This document shows positions 47,801 through 63,700 of a DNA stretch of 64,000 bases, piece after piece. Location: contig CP136068.1 in assembly GCA_032622095.1 (NCBI GenBank), positions 2,955,314 through 3,019,313 of the forward strand, written 5' to 3'. The DNA comes from Siphonodentalium dalli. Taxonomy: Eukaryota > Mollusca > Scaphopoda > Gadilida > Siphonodentaliidae. The notes beneath the pieces were generated by a model that was not told where the DNA came from, made no database searches, and worked only from the letters and a program-made list of their open reading frames with translations. Position numbers and translations under genes: made by a program. Every line of letters starts with the position of its first letter. The stretch's first letter is position 1.

Positions 47801-49733
47801 CATGAAGTCATTCATAACATCGTGGTGTGTAATATACATGCAGTCATTCATAACATCGTGGTGTGTTTAAATATACATGAAGTCATTCATAACATCGTGG
47901 TGTGTTTAAATATACATGAAGTCATTCATAACATCGTGGTGTGTAATATACTTGAAGTCATTCATAACATCGTGGTGTGTAATATACATGAAGTCATTCA
48001 TAACATCGTGGTGTGTAATATACATGAAGTCATTCATAACATCGTGGTGTGTTTAAATATACATGAAGTCATTCATAACATCGTGGTGTGTAATATACAT
48101 GAAGTCATTCATAACATCGTGGTGTGTTTAAATATACATGAAGTCATTCATAACATCGTGGTGTGTTTAAATATACATGAAGTCATTCATAACATCGTGG
48201 TGTGTAATATACTTGAAGTCATTCATAACATCGTGGTGTGTAATATACATGAAGTCATTCATAACATCGTGGTGTGTAATATACATGAAGTCATTCATAA
48301 CATCGTGGTGTGTAATATACATGAAGTCATTCATAACATCGTGGTGTGTAATATACATGAAGTCATTCATAACATCGTGGTGTGTAATATACATGAAGTC
48401 ATTCATAACGTCGTGGTGTGTAATATACATGAAGTCATTCATAACATCGTGGTGTGTAATATACATGAAGTCATTCATAACATCGTGGTGTGTAATATAC
48501 ATGAAGTCATTCATAACATCGTGGTGTGTAATATACATGAAGTCATTCATAACATCGTGGTGTGTAATATACATGAAGTCATTCATAACATCGTGGTGTG
48601 TAATATACATGAAGTCATTCATAACATCGTGGTGTGTAATATACATGAAGTCATTCATAACATCGTGGTGTGTAATATACATGAAGTCATTCATAACATC
48701 GTGGTGTGTAATATACTTGAAGTCATTCATAACATCGTGGTGTGTAATATACATGAAGTCATTCATAACATCGTGGTGTGTAATATACATGAAGTCATTC
48801 ATAACATCGTGGTGTGTAATATACTTGAAGTCATTCATAACATCGTGGTGTGTAATATACTTGAAGTCATTCATAACATCGTGGTGTGTAATATACTTGA
48901 AGTCATTCATAACATCGTGGTGTGTAATATACTTGAAGTCATTCATAACATCGTGGTGTGTAATATACATGAAGTCATTCATAACATCGTGGTGTGTAAT
49001 ATACATGAAGTCATTCATAACATCGTGGTGTGTTTAAATATACATGAAGTCATTCATAACATCGTGGTGTGTAATATACTTGAAGTCATTCATAACATCG
49101 TGGTGTGTAATATACATGAAGTCATTCATAACATCGTGGTGTGTAATATACTTGAAGTCATTCATAACATCGTGGTGTGTAATATACATGAAGTCATTCA
49201 TAACATCGTGGTGTGTAATATACATGAAGTCATTCATAACATCGTGGTGTGTTTAAATATACATGAAGTCATTCATAACATCGTGGTGTGTAATATACAT
49301 GAAGTCATTCATAACATCGTGGTGTGTTTAATATACATGAAGTCATTCATAACATCGTGGTGTGTTTAAATATACATGAAGTCATTCATAACATCGTGGT
49401 GTGTAATATACATGAAGTCATTCATAACATCGTGGTGTGTTTAAATATACATGAAGTCATTCATAACATCGTGGTGTGTAATATACTTGAAGTCATTCAT
49501 AACATCGTGGTGTGTAATATACATGAAGTCATTCATAACATCGTGGTGTGTAATATACTTGAAGTCATTCATAACATCGTGGTGTGTAATATACATGAAG
49601 TCATTCATAACATCGTGGTGTGTAATATACATGAAGTCATTCATAACATCGTGGTGTGTTTAAATATACATGAAGTCATTCATAACATCGTGGTGTGTAA
49701 TATACATGAAGTCATTCATAACATCGTGGTGTG
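44836..49733. repeat. Higher-order repeat copy 1 (~4.72-kb period)
   Basis: The order of 36/39-bp units and their variants matches 49560-54458 with an offset of 4724 bp (4725 after 49327). Markers are the clustered CACTCATAAC units (45125-45310), CATGCAGTC units (45525, 45633, 46455, 47731-47842) and CTTGAAGTC units (47950-49560). Copy 1 has three single-base indels (near 46894, 47163 and 49328) relative to copy 2 and a few substitutions. Confidence 0.9.
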
Positions 49734-52700
49734 TAATATACATGAAGTCATTCATAACATCGTGGTGTGTAATATACATGAAGTCATTCATAACATCGTG
49801 GTGTGTAATATACATGAGGTCATTCATAACATCGTGGTGTGTAATATACATGAAGTCACTCATAACATCGTGGTGTGTAATATACATGAAGTCATTCATA
49901 ACATCGTGGTGTGTAATATACATGAAGTCACTCATAACATCGTGGTGTGTAATATACATGAAGTCATTCATAACATCGTGGTGTGTAATATACATGAGGT
50001 CATTCATAACATCGTGGTGTGTAATATACATGAAGTCACTCATAACATCGTGGTGTGTAATATACATGAAGTCATTCATAACATCGTGGTGTGTAATATA
50101 CATGAGGTCATTCATAACATCGTGGTGTGTAATATACATGAAGTCATTCATAACATCGTGGTGTGTAATATACATGAAGTCATTCATAACATCGTGGTGT
50201 GTAATATACATGAAGTCATTCATAACATCGTGGGGTGTAATATACATGCAGTCATTCATAACATCGTGGTGTGTAATATACATGAAGTCATTCATAACAT
50301 CGTGGTGTGTTTAAATATACATGAAGTCATTCATAACGTCGTGGTGTGTAATATACATGCAGTCATTCATAACATCGTGGTGGGTAATATACATGAAGTC
50401 ATTCATAACATCGTGGTGGGTTTAAATATACATGAAGTCATTCATAACATCGTGGTGTGTTTAAATATACATGAAGTCATTCATAACATCGTGGTGTGTT
50501 TAAATATACATGAAGTCATTCCTAACATCGTGGTGTGTAATATACATGAAGTCATTCATAACATCGTGGTGTGTAATATATATGAAGTCATTCATAACAT
50601 CGTGGTGTGTAATATACATGAAGTCATTCATAACATCGTGGTGTGTAATATACATGAAGTCATTCCTAACATCGTGGTGTGTAATATACATGAAGTCATT
50701 CATAACATCGTGGTGTGTTTAAATATACATGAAGTCATTCATAACATCGTGGTGTGTTTAAATATACATGAAGTCATTCATAACATCGTGGTGTGTAATA
50801 TACATGAAGTCATTCATAACATCGTGGTGTGTAATATACATGATGTCATTCATAACGTCGTGGTGGGTTTAAATATACATGAAGTCATTCATAACATCGT
50901 GGTGTGTAATATACATGAAGTCATTCATAACATCGTGGTGTGTAATATACATGAAGTCATTCATAACATCGTGGTGTGTTTAAATATACATGAAGTCATT
51001 CATAACATCGTGGTGTGTATAAATATACATGAAGTCATTCATAACATCGTGGTGGGTTTAAATATACATGAGGTCATTCATAACATCGTGGTGTGTAATA
51101 TACATGAAGTCATTCATAACATCGTGGTGGGTTTAAATATACATGAAGTCATTCATAACATCGTGGTGTGTAATATACATGCAGTCATTCATAACATCGT
51201 GGTGTGTAATATACATGAAGTCATTCATAACATCGTGGTGTGTAATATACATGAAGTCATTCATAACATCGTGGTGGGTTTAAATATACATGAAGTCATT
51301 CATAACATCGTGGTGTGTAATATACATGAAGTCATTCATAACATCGTGGTGGGTTTAAATATACATGAGGTCATTCATAACATCGAGGTGTGTATAAATA
51401 TACATGAAGTCATTCATAACATCGTGGTGGGTTTAAATATACATGAGGTCATTCATAACATCGTGGTGTGTAATATACATGAAGTCATTCATAACATCGT
51501 GGTGGGTTTAAATATACATGAGGTCATTCATAACATCGTGGTGTGTAATATACATGAAGTCATTCATAACATCGTGGTGTGTAATATACATGAAGTCATT
51601 CATAACATCGTGGTGTGTTTAAATATACATGAAGTCATTCATAACATCGTGGTGTGTATAAATATACATGAAGTCATTCATAACATCGTGGTGGGTTTAA
51701 ATATACATGAGGTCATTCATAACATCGTGGTGTGTAATATACATGAAGTCATTCATAACATCGTGGTGGGTTTAAATATACATGAAGTCATTCATAACAT
51801 CGTGGTGTGTAATATACATGAAGTCATTCATAACATCGTGGTGGGTTTAAATATACATGAGGTCATTCATAACATCGTGGTGTGTATAAATATACATGAA
51901 GTCATTCATAACATCGTGGTGGGTTTAAATATACATGAGGTCATTCATAACATCGTGGTGTGTAATATACATGAAGTCATTCATAACATCGTGGTGGGTT
52001 TAAATATACATGAGGTCATTCATAACATCGTGGTGGGTAATATACATGAAGTCATTCATAACATCGTGGTGGGTTTAAATATACATGAAGTCATTCATAA
52101 CATCGTGGTGTGTAATATACATGAAGTCATTCATAACATCGTGGTGTGTAATATACATGAAGTCATTCATAACATCGTGGTGGGTTTAAATATACATGAA
52201 GTCATTCATAACATCGTGGTGTGTAATATACATGAAGTCATTCATAACATCGTGGTGGGTAATATACATGAAGTCATTCATAACATCGTGGTGTGTAATA
52301 TACATGAAGTCATTCATAACATCGTGGTGTGTTTAAATATACATGAAGTCATGCATAACATCGTGGTGGGTTTAAATATACATGAGGTCATTCATAACAT
52401 CGTGGTGTGTAATATACATGAAGTCATTCATAACATCGTGGTGTGTAATATACATGCAGTCATTCATAACATCGTGGTGTGTAATATACATGCAGTCATT
52501 CATAACATCGTGGTGTGTAATATACATGAAGTCATTCATAACATCGTGGTGTGTAATATACATGCAGTCATTCATAACATCGTGGTGTGTTTAAATATAC
52601 ATGAAGTCATTCATAACATCGTGGTGTGTTTAAATATACATGAAGTCATTCATAACATCGTGGTGTGTAATATACTTGAAGTCATTCATAACATCGTGGT

Positions 52701-54458
52701 GTGTAATATACATGAAGTCATTCATAACATCGTGGTGTGTAATATACATGAAGTCATTCATAACATCGTGGTGTGTTTAAATATACATGAAGTCATTCAT
52801 AACATCGTGGTGTGTAATATACATGAAGTCATTCATAACATCGTGGTGTGTTTAAATATACATGAAGTCATTCATAACATCGTGGTGTGTTTAAATATAC
52901 ATGAAGTCATTCATAACATCGTGGTGTGTAATATACTTGAAGTCATTCATAACATCGTGGTGTGTAATATACATGAAGTCATTCATAACATCGTGGTGTG
53001 TAATATACATGAAGTCATTCATAACATCGTGGTGTGTAATATACATGAAGTCATTCATAACATCGTGGTGTGTAATATACATGAAGTCATTCATAACATC
53101 GTGGTGTGTAATATACATGAAGTCATTCATAACGTCGTGGTGTGTAATATACATGAAGTCATTCATAACATCGTGGTGTGTAATATACATGAAGTCATTC
53201 ATAACATCGTGGTGTGTAATATACATGAAGTCATTCATAACATCGTGGTGTGTAATATACATGAAGTCATTCATAACATCGTGGTGTGTAATATACATGA
53301 AGTCATTCATAACATCGTGGTGTGTAATATACATGAAGTCATTCATAACATCGTGGTGTGTAATATACATGAAGTCATTCATAACATCGTGGTGTGTAAT
53401 ATACATGAAGTCATTCATAACATCGTGGTGTGTAATATACTTGAAGTCATTCATAACATCGTGGTGTGTAATATACATGAAGTCATTCATAACATCGTGG
53501 TGTGTAATATACATGAAGTCATTCATAACATCGTGGTGTGTAATATACTTGAAGTCATTCATAACATCGTGGTGTGTAATATACTTGAAGTCATTCATAA
53601 CATCGTGGTGTGTAATATACTTGAAGTCATTCATAACATCGTGGTGTGTAATATACTTGAAGTCATTCATAACATCGTGGTGTGTAATATACATGAAGTC
53701 ATTCATAACATCGTGGTGTGTAATATACATGAAGTCATTCATAACATCGTGGTGTGTTTAAATATACATGAAGTCATTCATAACATCGTGGTGTGTAATA
53801 TACTTGAAGTCATTCATAACATCGTGGTGTGTAATATACATGAAGTCATTCATAACATCGTGGTGTGTAATATACTTGAAGTCATTCATAACATCGTGGT
53901 GTGTAATATACATGAAGTCATTCATAACATCGTGGTGTGTAATATACATGAAGTCATTCATAACATCGTGGTGTGTTTAAATATACATGAAGTCATTCAT
54001 AACATCGTGGTGTGTAATATACATGAAGTCATTCATAACATCGTGGTGTGTTTAAATATACATGAAGTCATTCATAACATCGTGGTGTGTTTAAATATAC
54101 ATGAAGTCATTCATAACATCGTGGTGTGTAATATACATGAAGTCATTCATAACATCGTGGTGTGTTTAAATATACATGAAGTCATTCATAACATCGTGGT
54201 GTGTAATATACTTGAAGTCATTCATAACATCGTGGTGTGTAATATACATGAAGTCATTCATAACATCGTGGTGTGTAATATACTTGAAGTCATTCATAAC
54301 ATCGTGGTGTGTAATATACATGAAGTCATTCATAACATCGTGGTGTGTAATATACATGAAGTCATTCATAACATCGTGGTGTGTTTAAATATACATGAAG
54401 TCATTCATAACATCGTGGTGTGTAATATACATGAAGTCATTCATAACATCGTGGTGTG
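49560..54458. repeat. Higher-order repeat copy 2 (~4.72-kb period)
   Basis: Tandem partner of 44836-49733. It lacks the three single-base indels, so its stop-free frame is continuous. A short third match, about 57060-57385, repeats 52342-52667 (offset 4718), so the unit was also copied in part further right. Confidence 0.9.
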
Positions 54459-56212
54459 TTTAAATATACATGAAGTCATTCATAACATCGTGGTGTGTTT
54501 AAATATACATGAAGTCATTCATAACGTCGTGGTGTGTAATATACATGAAGTCATTCATAACATCGTGGTGTGTTTAAATATACATGAAGTCATTCATAAC
54601 ATCGTGGTGTGTTTAAATATACATGAAGTCATTCATAACATCGTGGTGTGTAATATACATGAAGTCATTCATAACATCGTGGTGTGTAATATACATGAAG
54701 TCATTCATAACATCGTGGTGTGTAATATACATGAAGTCATTCATAACATCGTGGTGTGTAATATACATGAAGTCATTCATAACATCGTGGTGTGTTTAAA
54801 TATACATGAAGTCATTCATAACATCGTGGTGTGTTTAAATATACATGAAGTCATTCATAACATCGTGGTGTGTAATATACATGAAGTCATTCATAACGTC
54901 GTGGTGTGTAATATACATGAAGTCATTCATAACATCGTGGTGGGTTTAAATATACATGAAGTCATTCATAACATCGTGGTGTGTAATATACATGAAGTCA
55001 TTCATAACATCGTGGTGTGTAATATACATGAAGTCATTCATAACATCGTGGTGTGTAATATACTTGAAGTCATTCATAACATCGTGGTGTGTAATATACA
55101 TGAAGTCATTCATAACGTCGTGGTGTGTAATATACTTGAAGTCATTCATAACATCGTGGTGTGTAATATACATGAAGTCATTCATAACATCGTGGTGTGT
55201 AATATACATGAAGTCATTCATAACATCGTGGTGTGTAATATACATGAAGTCATTCATAACATCGTGGTGGGTTTAAATATACATGAAGTCATTCATAACA
55301 TCGTGGTGTGTTTAAATATACATGAGGTCATTCATAACATCGTGGTGTGTTTAAATATACATGAAGTCATTCATAACATCGTGGTGTGTAATATACATGA
55401 AGTCATTCATAACATCGTGGTGTGTAATATACATGAGGTCATTCATAACATCGTGGTGTGTAATATACATGAAGTCATTCATAACATCGTGGTGTGTAAT
55501 ATACATGAAGTCATTCATAACATCGTGGTGTGTAATATACATGAATTCATTCATAACATCGTGGTGTGTTTAAATATACATGAAGTCATTCATAACATCG
55601 TGGTGTGTAATATACATGAAGTCATTCATAACATCGTGGTGTGTAATATACATGATGTCATTCATAACGTCGTGGTGGGTTTAAATATACATGAGGTCAT
55701 TCATAACATCGTGGTGTGTAATATACATGAAGTCATTCATAACATCGTGGTGTGTAATATACATGAAGTCATTCATAACATCGTGGTGTGTAATATACAT
55801 GAAGTCATTCATAACATCGTGGTGTGTTTAAATATACATGAAGTCATTCATAACGTCGTGGTGTGTAATATACATGAAGTCATTCATAACATCGTGGTGT
55901 GTAATATACATGAAGTCATTCATAACATCGTGGTGTGTTTAAATATACATGAAGTCATTCATTACATCGTGGTGTGTAATATACATGAAGTCATTCATAA
56001 CATCGTGGTGTGTAATATACATGAAGTCATTCATAACATCGTGGTGTGTAATATACATGAAGTCATTCATAACGTCGTGATGGGTTTAAATATACATGAA
56101 GTCATTCATAACATCGTGGTGTGTAATATACATGAAGTCATTCATAACATCGTGGTGTGTAATATACATGAAGTCATTCATAACATCGTGGTGTGTAATA
56201 TACATGAAGTCA

Positions 56213-57667
56213 TTCATTACATCGTGGTGTGTTTAAATATACATGAAGTCATTCATAACATCGTGGTGTGTTTAAATATACATGAAGTCATTCATAACAT
56301 CGTGGTGTGTAATATACATGAAGTCATTCATAACATCGTGGTGTGTATAAATATACATGAAGTCATTCATAACATCGTGGTGTGTTTAAATATACATGAA
56401 GTCATTCATAACATCGTGGTGTGTAATATACATGAAGTCATTCATAACATCGTGGTGTGTAATATACATGAGGTCATTCATAACATCGTGGTGTGTAATA
56501 TACATGAGGTCATCATAACATCGTGGTGTGTAATATACATGAAGTCATTCATAACATCGTGGTGTGTAATATACATGAAGTCATTCATAACATCGTGGTG
56601 TGTAATATACATGAATTCATTCATAACATCGTGGTGTGTTTAAATATACATGAAGTCATTCATAACATCGTGGTGTGTAATATACATGAAGTCATTCATA
56701 ACATCGTGGTGTGTAATATACATGAGGTCATTCATAACATCGTGGTGTGTAATATACATGAAGTCATTCATTACATCGTGGTGTGTTTAAATATACATGA
56801 AGTCATTCATAACATCGAGGTGGGTTTAAATATACATGAAGTCATGCATAACATCGTGGTGGGTTTAAATATACATGAAGTCATTCATAACGTCGTGGTG
56901 GCTTTAAATATACATGAGGTCATTCATAACATCGTGGTGTGTAATATACATGAAGTCATTCATAACATCGTGGTGTGTAATATACATGCAGTCATTCATA
57001 ACATCGTGGTGTGTAATATACATGAAGTCATTCATAACATCGAGGTGGGTTTAAATATACATGAAGTCATGCATAACATCGTGGTGGGTTTAAATATACA
57101 TGAGGTCATTCATAACATCGTGGTGTGTAATATACATGAAGTCATTCATAACATCGTGGTGTGTAATATACATGCAGTCATTCATAACATCGTGGTGTGT
57201 AATATACATGCAGTCATTCATAACATCGTGGTGTGTAATATACATGAAGTCATTCATAACATCGTGGTGTGTAATATACATGCAGTCATTCATAACATCG
57301 TGGTGTGTTTAAATATACATGAAGTCATTCATAACATCGTGGTGTGTTTAAATATACATGAAGTCATTCATAACATCGTGGTGTGTAATATACATGAAGT
57401 CATTCATAACATCGTGGTGTGTAATATACATGAAGTCATTCATAACATCGTGGTGTGTAATATACATGAAGTCATTCATAACATCGTGGTGTGTATAAAT
57501 ATACATGAAGTCATTCATAACATCGTGGTGTGTTTAAATATACATGAAGTCATTCATAACATCGTGGTGTGTAATATACATGAAGTCATTCATAACATCG
57601 TGGTGTGTAATATACATGAGGTCATTCATAACATCGTGGTGTGTAATATACATGAGGTCATCATAAC
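56213..57667. repeat. Local duplication inside the satellite (1148-bp offset)
   Basis: The stretch ending in the rare two-base deletion GAGGTCATCATAAC occurs near 56507 and again near 57655, with the same unit order before it for about 300 bp. A rare variant (CATGAATTCATTC) is likewise shared by 55541 and 56611, at an offset of 1070 bp. Confidence 0.8.
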
Positions 57668-59183
57668 ATCGTGGTGTGTAATATACATGAAGTCATTCAT
57701 AACATCGTGGTGTGTAATATACATGAAGTCATTCATAACATCGTGGTGTGTAATATACATGAAGTCATTCATAACATCGTGGTGTGTAATATACATGAAG
57801 TCATTCATAACATCGTGGTGGGTATAAATATACATGAAGTCATTCATAACATCGTGGTGTGTAATATACATGAAGTCATTCATAACATCGTGGTGTGTAA
57901 TATACATGAAGTCATTCATAACATCGTGGTGTGTAATATACATGAAGTCATTCATAACATCGTGGTGTGTAATATACATGAGGTCATTCATAACATCGTG
58001 GTGTGTAATATACATGAAGTCATTCATAACATCGTGGTGTGTAATATACATGAAGTCATTCATAACATCGAGGTGGGTTTAAATATACATGAAGTCATTC
58101 ATAACATCGTGGTGTGTTTAAATATACATGAAGTCATTCATAACATCGTGGTGTGTAATATACATGAAGTCATTCATAACATCGTGGTGTGTAATATACA
58201 TGAAGTCATTCATAACATCGTGGTGTGTAATATACATGAAGTCATTCATAACATCGTGGTGGGTTTAAATATACATGAAGTCATTCATAACATCGAGGTG
58301 TGTAATATACATGAAGTCATTCATAACATCGTGGTGTGTAATATACATGAAGTCATTCATAACATCGTGGTGTGTAATATACATGAAGTCATTCATAACA
58401 TCGTGGTGTGTAATATACATGAAGTCATTCATAACATCGTGGTGGGTTTAAATATACATGAAGTCATTCATAACATCGAGGTGTGTAATATACATGAAGT
58501 CATTCATAACATCGTGGTGTGTTTAAATATACATGAAGTCATTCATAACATCGTGATGTGTAATATACATGAAGTCATTCATAACATCGTGGTGGGTTTA
58601 AATATACATGAAGTCATTCATAACATCGTGGTGGGTTTAAATATACATGAAGTCATTCATAACATCGTGGTGTGTAATATACATGCAGTCATTCATAACA
58701 TCGTGGTGTGTAATATACATGAAGTCATTCATAACATCGTGGTGGGTTTAAATATACATGAAGTCATTCATAACATCGTGGTGTGTAATATACATGAAGT
58801 CATTCCTAACATCGTGGTGTGTAATATACATGAAGTCATTCCTAACATCGTGGTGGGTAATATACATGAAGTCATTCATAACATCGTGGTGTGTAATATA
58901 CATGAAGTCATTCATAACATCGTGGTGTGTAATATACATGAAGTCATTCATAACATCGTGGTGGGTAATATACATGAAGTCATTCATAACATCGTGGTGT
59001 GTAATATACATGAAGTCATTCATAACATCGTGGTGTGTAATATACATGAAGTCATTCATAACATCGTGGTGTGTAATATACATGAAGTCATTCATAACAT
59101 CGTGGTGTGTTTAAATATACATGAAGTCATTCATAACATCGTGGTGTGTTTAAATATACATGAAGTCATTCATAACATCGTGG

Positions 59184-60585
59184 TGGGTTTAAATATACAT
59201 GAAGTCATTCATAACATCGTGGTGTGTAATATACATGAAGTCATTCATAACATCGTGGTGTGTAATATACATGAAGTCATTCATAACATCGTGGTGGGTT
59301 TAAATATACATGAAGTCATTCATAACATCGTGGTGTGTAATATACATGAAGTCATTCATAACATCGTGGTGTGTAATATACATGAAGTCATTCATAACAT
59401 CGTGGTGGGTTTAAATATACATGAAGTCATTCATAACATCGTGGTGTGTAATATACATGAAGTCATTCATAACATCGTGGTGTGTAATATACATGAAGTC
59501 ATTCATAACATCGTGGTGGGTTTAAATATACATGAAGTCATTCATAACATCGTGGTGTGTAATATACATGAAGTCATTCATAACATCTTGGTGTGTAATA
59601 TACATGAAGTCATTCATAACATCGAGGTGTGTTTAAATATACATGAAGCCATTCATAACATCGTGGTGTGTTTAAATATACATGAAGTCATTCATAACAT
59701 CGTGGTGTGTAATATACATGAAGTCATTCATAACATCGTGGTGTGTAATATACATGAAGTCATTCATAACATCGTGGTGTGTAATATACATGAAGTCATT
59801 CATAACATCGTGGTGTGTAATATACATGAAGTCATTCATAACATCGTGGTGTGTAATATACATGAAGTCATTCATAACATCGTGGTGTGTAATATACATG
59901 AAGTCATTCATAACATCGTGGTGTGTAATATACATGAAGTCATTCATAACATCGTGGTGTGTAATATACATGAAGTCATTCATAACATCGTGGTGTGTAA
60001 TATACATGAAGTCATTCATAACATCGTGGTGTGTAATATACATGAAGTCATTCATAACATCGTGGTGTGTAATATACATGAAGTCATTCATAACATCGTG
60101 GTGTGTAATATACATGAAGTCATTCATAACATCGTGGTGTGTAATATACATGAAGTCATTCATAACATCGTGGTGTGTAATATACATGAAGTCATTCATA
60201 ACATCGTGGTGTGTTTAAATATACATGAAGTCATTCATAACATCGTGGTGGGTTTAAATATACATGAAGTCATTCATAACATCGTGGTGTGTAATATACA
60301 TGAAGTCATTCATAACATCGTGGTGTGTAATATACATGAAGTCATTCATAACATCGTGGTGGGTTTAAATATACATGAAGTCATTCATAACATCGTGGTG
60401 TGTAATATACATGAAGTCATTCATAACATCGTGGTGTGTAATATACATGAAGTCATTCATAACATCGTGGTGGGTTTAAATATACATGAAGTCATTCATA
60501 ACATCGTGGTGTGTAATATACATGAAGTCATTCATAACATCGTGGTGGGTTTAAATATACATGAAGTCATTCATAACATCGTGGT
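59184..60585. repeat. 111-bp trimer and a uniform 36-mer block
   Basis: At about 59184-59627 and 60246-60480 the order 39+36+36 bp repeats with GTGGGTTTAAAT every 111 bp. Between them, about 59680-60200 holds fifteen practically identical 36-bp units. Confidence 0.82.
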
Positions 60586-62469
60586 GTGTAATATACATGA
60601 AGTCATTCATAACATCGTGGTGTGTAATATACATGAAGCCATTCATAACATCGTGGTGTGTTTAAATATACATGAAGTCATTCATAACATCGTGGTGTGT
60701 AATATACATGAAGTCATTCATAACATCGTGGTGTGTAATATACATGAAGTCATTCATAACATCGTGGTGGGTAATATACATGAAGTCATTCATAACATCG
60801 TGGTGGGTAATATACATGAGGTCATTCATAACATCGTGGTGTGTAATATACATGAAGTCATTCATAACATCGTGGTGTGTAATATACATGAAGTCATTCA
60901 TAACATCGTGGTGTGTAATATACATGAAGTCATTCATAACATCGTGGTGTGTTATATACATGAAGTCATTCATAACATCGTGGTGTGTAATATACATGAA
61001 GTCATTCATAACATCGTGGTGTGTAATAAACATGAAGTCATTCATAACATCGTGGTGTGTAATATACATGAGGTCATTCATAACATCGTGGTGGGTTTAA
61101 ATATACATGAAGTCATTCATAACATCGTGGTGTGTAATATACATGAAGTCATTCATAACATCGTGGTGTGTAATATACATGAGGTCATTCATAACATCGT
61201 GGTGTGTAATATACATGAAGTCATTCATAACATCGTGGTGGGTTTAAATATACATGAAGTCATTCATAACATCGTGGTGTGTAATATACATGAGGTCATT
61301 CATAACATCGTGGTGTGTTTAAATATACATGAAGTCATTCATAACATCGTGGTGTGTAATATACATGAAGTCATTCATAACATCGTGGTGGGTTTAAATA
61401 TACATGAAGTCATTCATAACATCGTGGTGGGTAATATACATGAAGTCATTCATAACATCGTGGTGTGTTTAAATATACATGAAGTCATTCATTACATCGT
61501 GGTGTGTAATATACATGAAGTCATTCATTACATCGTGGTGTGTAATATACATGAAGTCATTCATAACATCGTGGTGTGTTTAAATATACATGAAGTCATT
61601 CATTACATCGTGGTGGGTTTAAATATACATGAAGTCATTCATAACATCGTGGTGTGTAATATACATGAAGTCATTCATAACATCGTGGTGGGTTTAAATA
61701 TACATGAAGTCATTCATAACATCGTGGTGTGTTTAAATATACATGAAGTCATTCATAACATCGTGGTGGGTTTAAATATACATGAAGTCATTCATAACAT
61801 CGTGGTGTGTAATATACATGAAGTCATTCATAACATCGTGGTGGGTTTAAATATACATGAAGTCATTCATAACATCGTGGTGTGTAATATACATGAAGTC
61901 ATTCATAACATCGTGGTGGGTTTAAATATACATGAAGTCATTCATAACATCGTGGTGTGTTTAAATATACATGAAGTCATTCATTACATCGTGGTGTGTA
62001 ATATACATGAAATCATTCATAACATCGTGGTGTGTTTAAATATACATGAAGTCATTCATAACATCGTGGTGTGTAATATACATGAAGTCATTCATTACAT
62101 CGTGGTGTGTAATATACATGAAATCATTCATAACATCGTGGTGGGTTTAAATATACATGAAGTCATTCATAACATCGTGGTGTGTAATATACATGAAGTC
62201 ATTCATAACATCGTGGTGTGTAATATACATGAAGTCATTCATAACATCGTGGTGTGTTTAAATATACATGAAGTCATTCATAACATCGTGGTGTGTAATA
62301 TACATGAAGTCATTCATAACATCGTGGTGTGTAATATACATGAAGTCATTCATAACATCGTGGTGTGTAATATACATGAGGTCATTCATAACATCGTGGT
62401 GTGTAATATACATGAAGTCATTCATAACATCGTGGTGGGTTTAAATATACATGAAGTCATTCATAACGT

Positions 62470-63700
62470 CGTGGTGTGTAATATACATGAAGTCATTCAT
62501 TACATCGTGGTGTGTTTAAATATACATGAAGTCATTCATAACATCGAGGTGGGTTTAAATATACATGAAGTCATGCATAACATCGTGGTGTGTAATATAC
62601 ATGAAGTCATTCATAACATCGTGGTGTGTAATATACCTGAGGTCATTCATAACGTCGTGGTGGGTTTAAATATACATGAGGTCATTCATAACATCGTGGT
62701 GTGTAATATACATGAAGTCATTCATAACATCGTGGTGTGTAATATACATGAAGTCATTCATAACATCGTGGTGTGTAATATACATGAAGCCATTCATAAC
62801 ATCGTGGTATGTATAAATATACATGAAGTCATTCATAACGTCGTGGTGTGTAATATACATGAAGTCATTCATAACATCGTGGTGTGTAATATACATGAAG
62901 TCATTCATAACATCGTGGTGTGTATAAATATACATGAAGTCATTCATAACATCGTGGTGTTTAATATACATGAGGTCATTCATAACATCGTGGTGTGTAA
63001 TATACATGAAGTCATTCATTACATCGTGGTGTGTATAAATATACATGAAGTCATTCATAACATCGTGGTGGGTTTAAATATACATGAAGTCATTCATAAC
63101 ATCGTGGTGTGTAATATACATGAAGTCATTCATAACATCGTGGTGTGTAATATACATGAAGTCATGCATAACATCGTGGTGGGTTTAAATATACATGAAG
63201 TCATTCATAACATCGTGGTGTGTAATATACATGAAGTCATTCATAACATCGTGGTGTGTAATATACATGAGGTCATTCATAACATCGTGGTGTGTTTAAA
63301 TATACATGAAGTCATTCATAACATCGTGGTGTGTAATATACATGAAGTCATTCATAACATCGTGGTGTGTAATATACATGAAGTCATTCATAACATCGTG
63401 GTGTGTAATATACATGAAGTCATTCATTACATCGTGGTGTGTTTAAATATACATGAAGTCATTCATAACATCGAGGTGGGTAATATACATGAAGTCATTC
63501 ATAACATCGTGGTGTGTAATATACATGAAGTCATTCATAACATCGAGGTGGGTTTAAATATACATGAAGTCATGCATAACATCGTGGTGTGTAATATACA
63601 TGAAGTCATTCATAACATCGTGGTGTGTAATATACCTGAGGTCATTCATAACGTCGTGGTGGGTTTAAATATACATGAGGTCATTCATAACATCGTGGTG
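62470..63700. repeat. Local duplication inside the satellite (999-bp offset)
   Basis: A marker set (ATCGAGGTGGG, CATGCATAAC, then TATACCTGAGGTC and AACGTCGTGGTGGG) occurs near 62540-62700 and again near 63540-63700, offset 999 bp at the TATACCTGAG marker. Confidence 0.8.

Noticed and set aside
49324-56643. Open frame of 2439 codons
   Set aside because: Same satellite; its start is created by a one-base deletion near 49328, which is absent in the duplicated copy.
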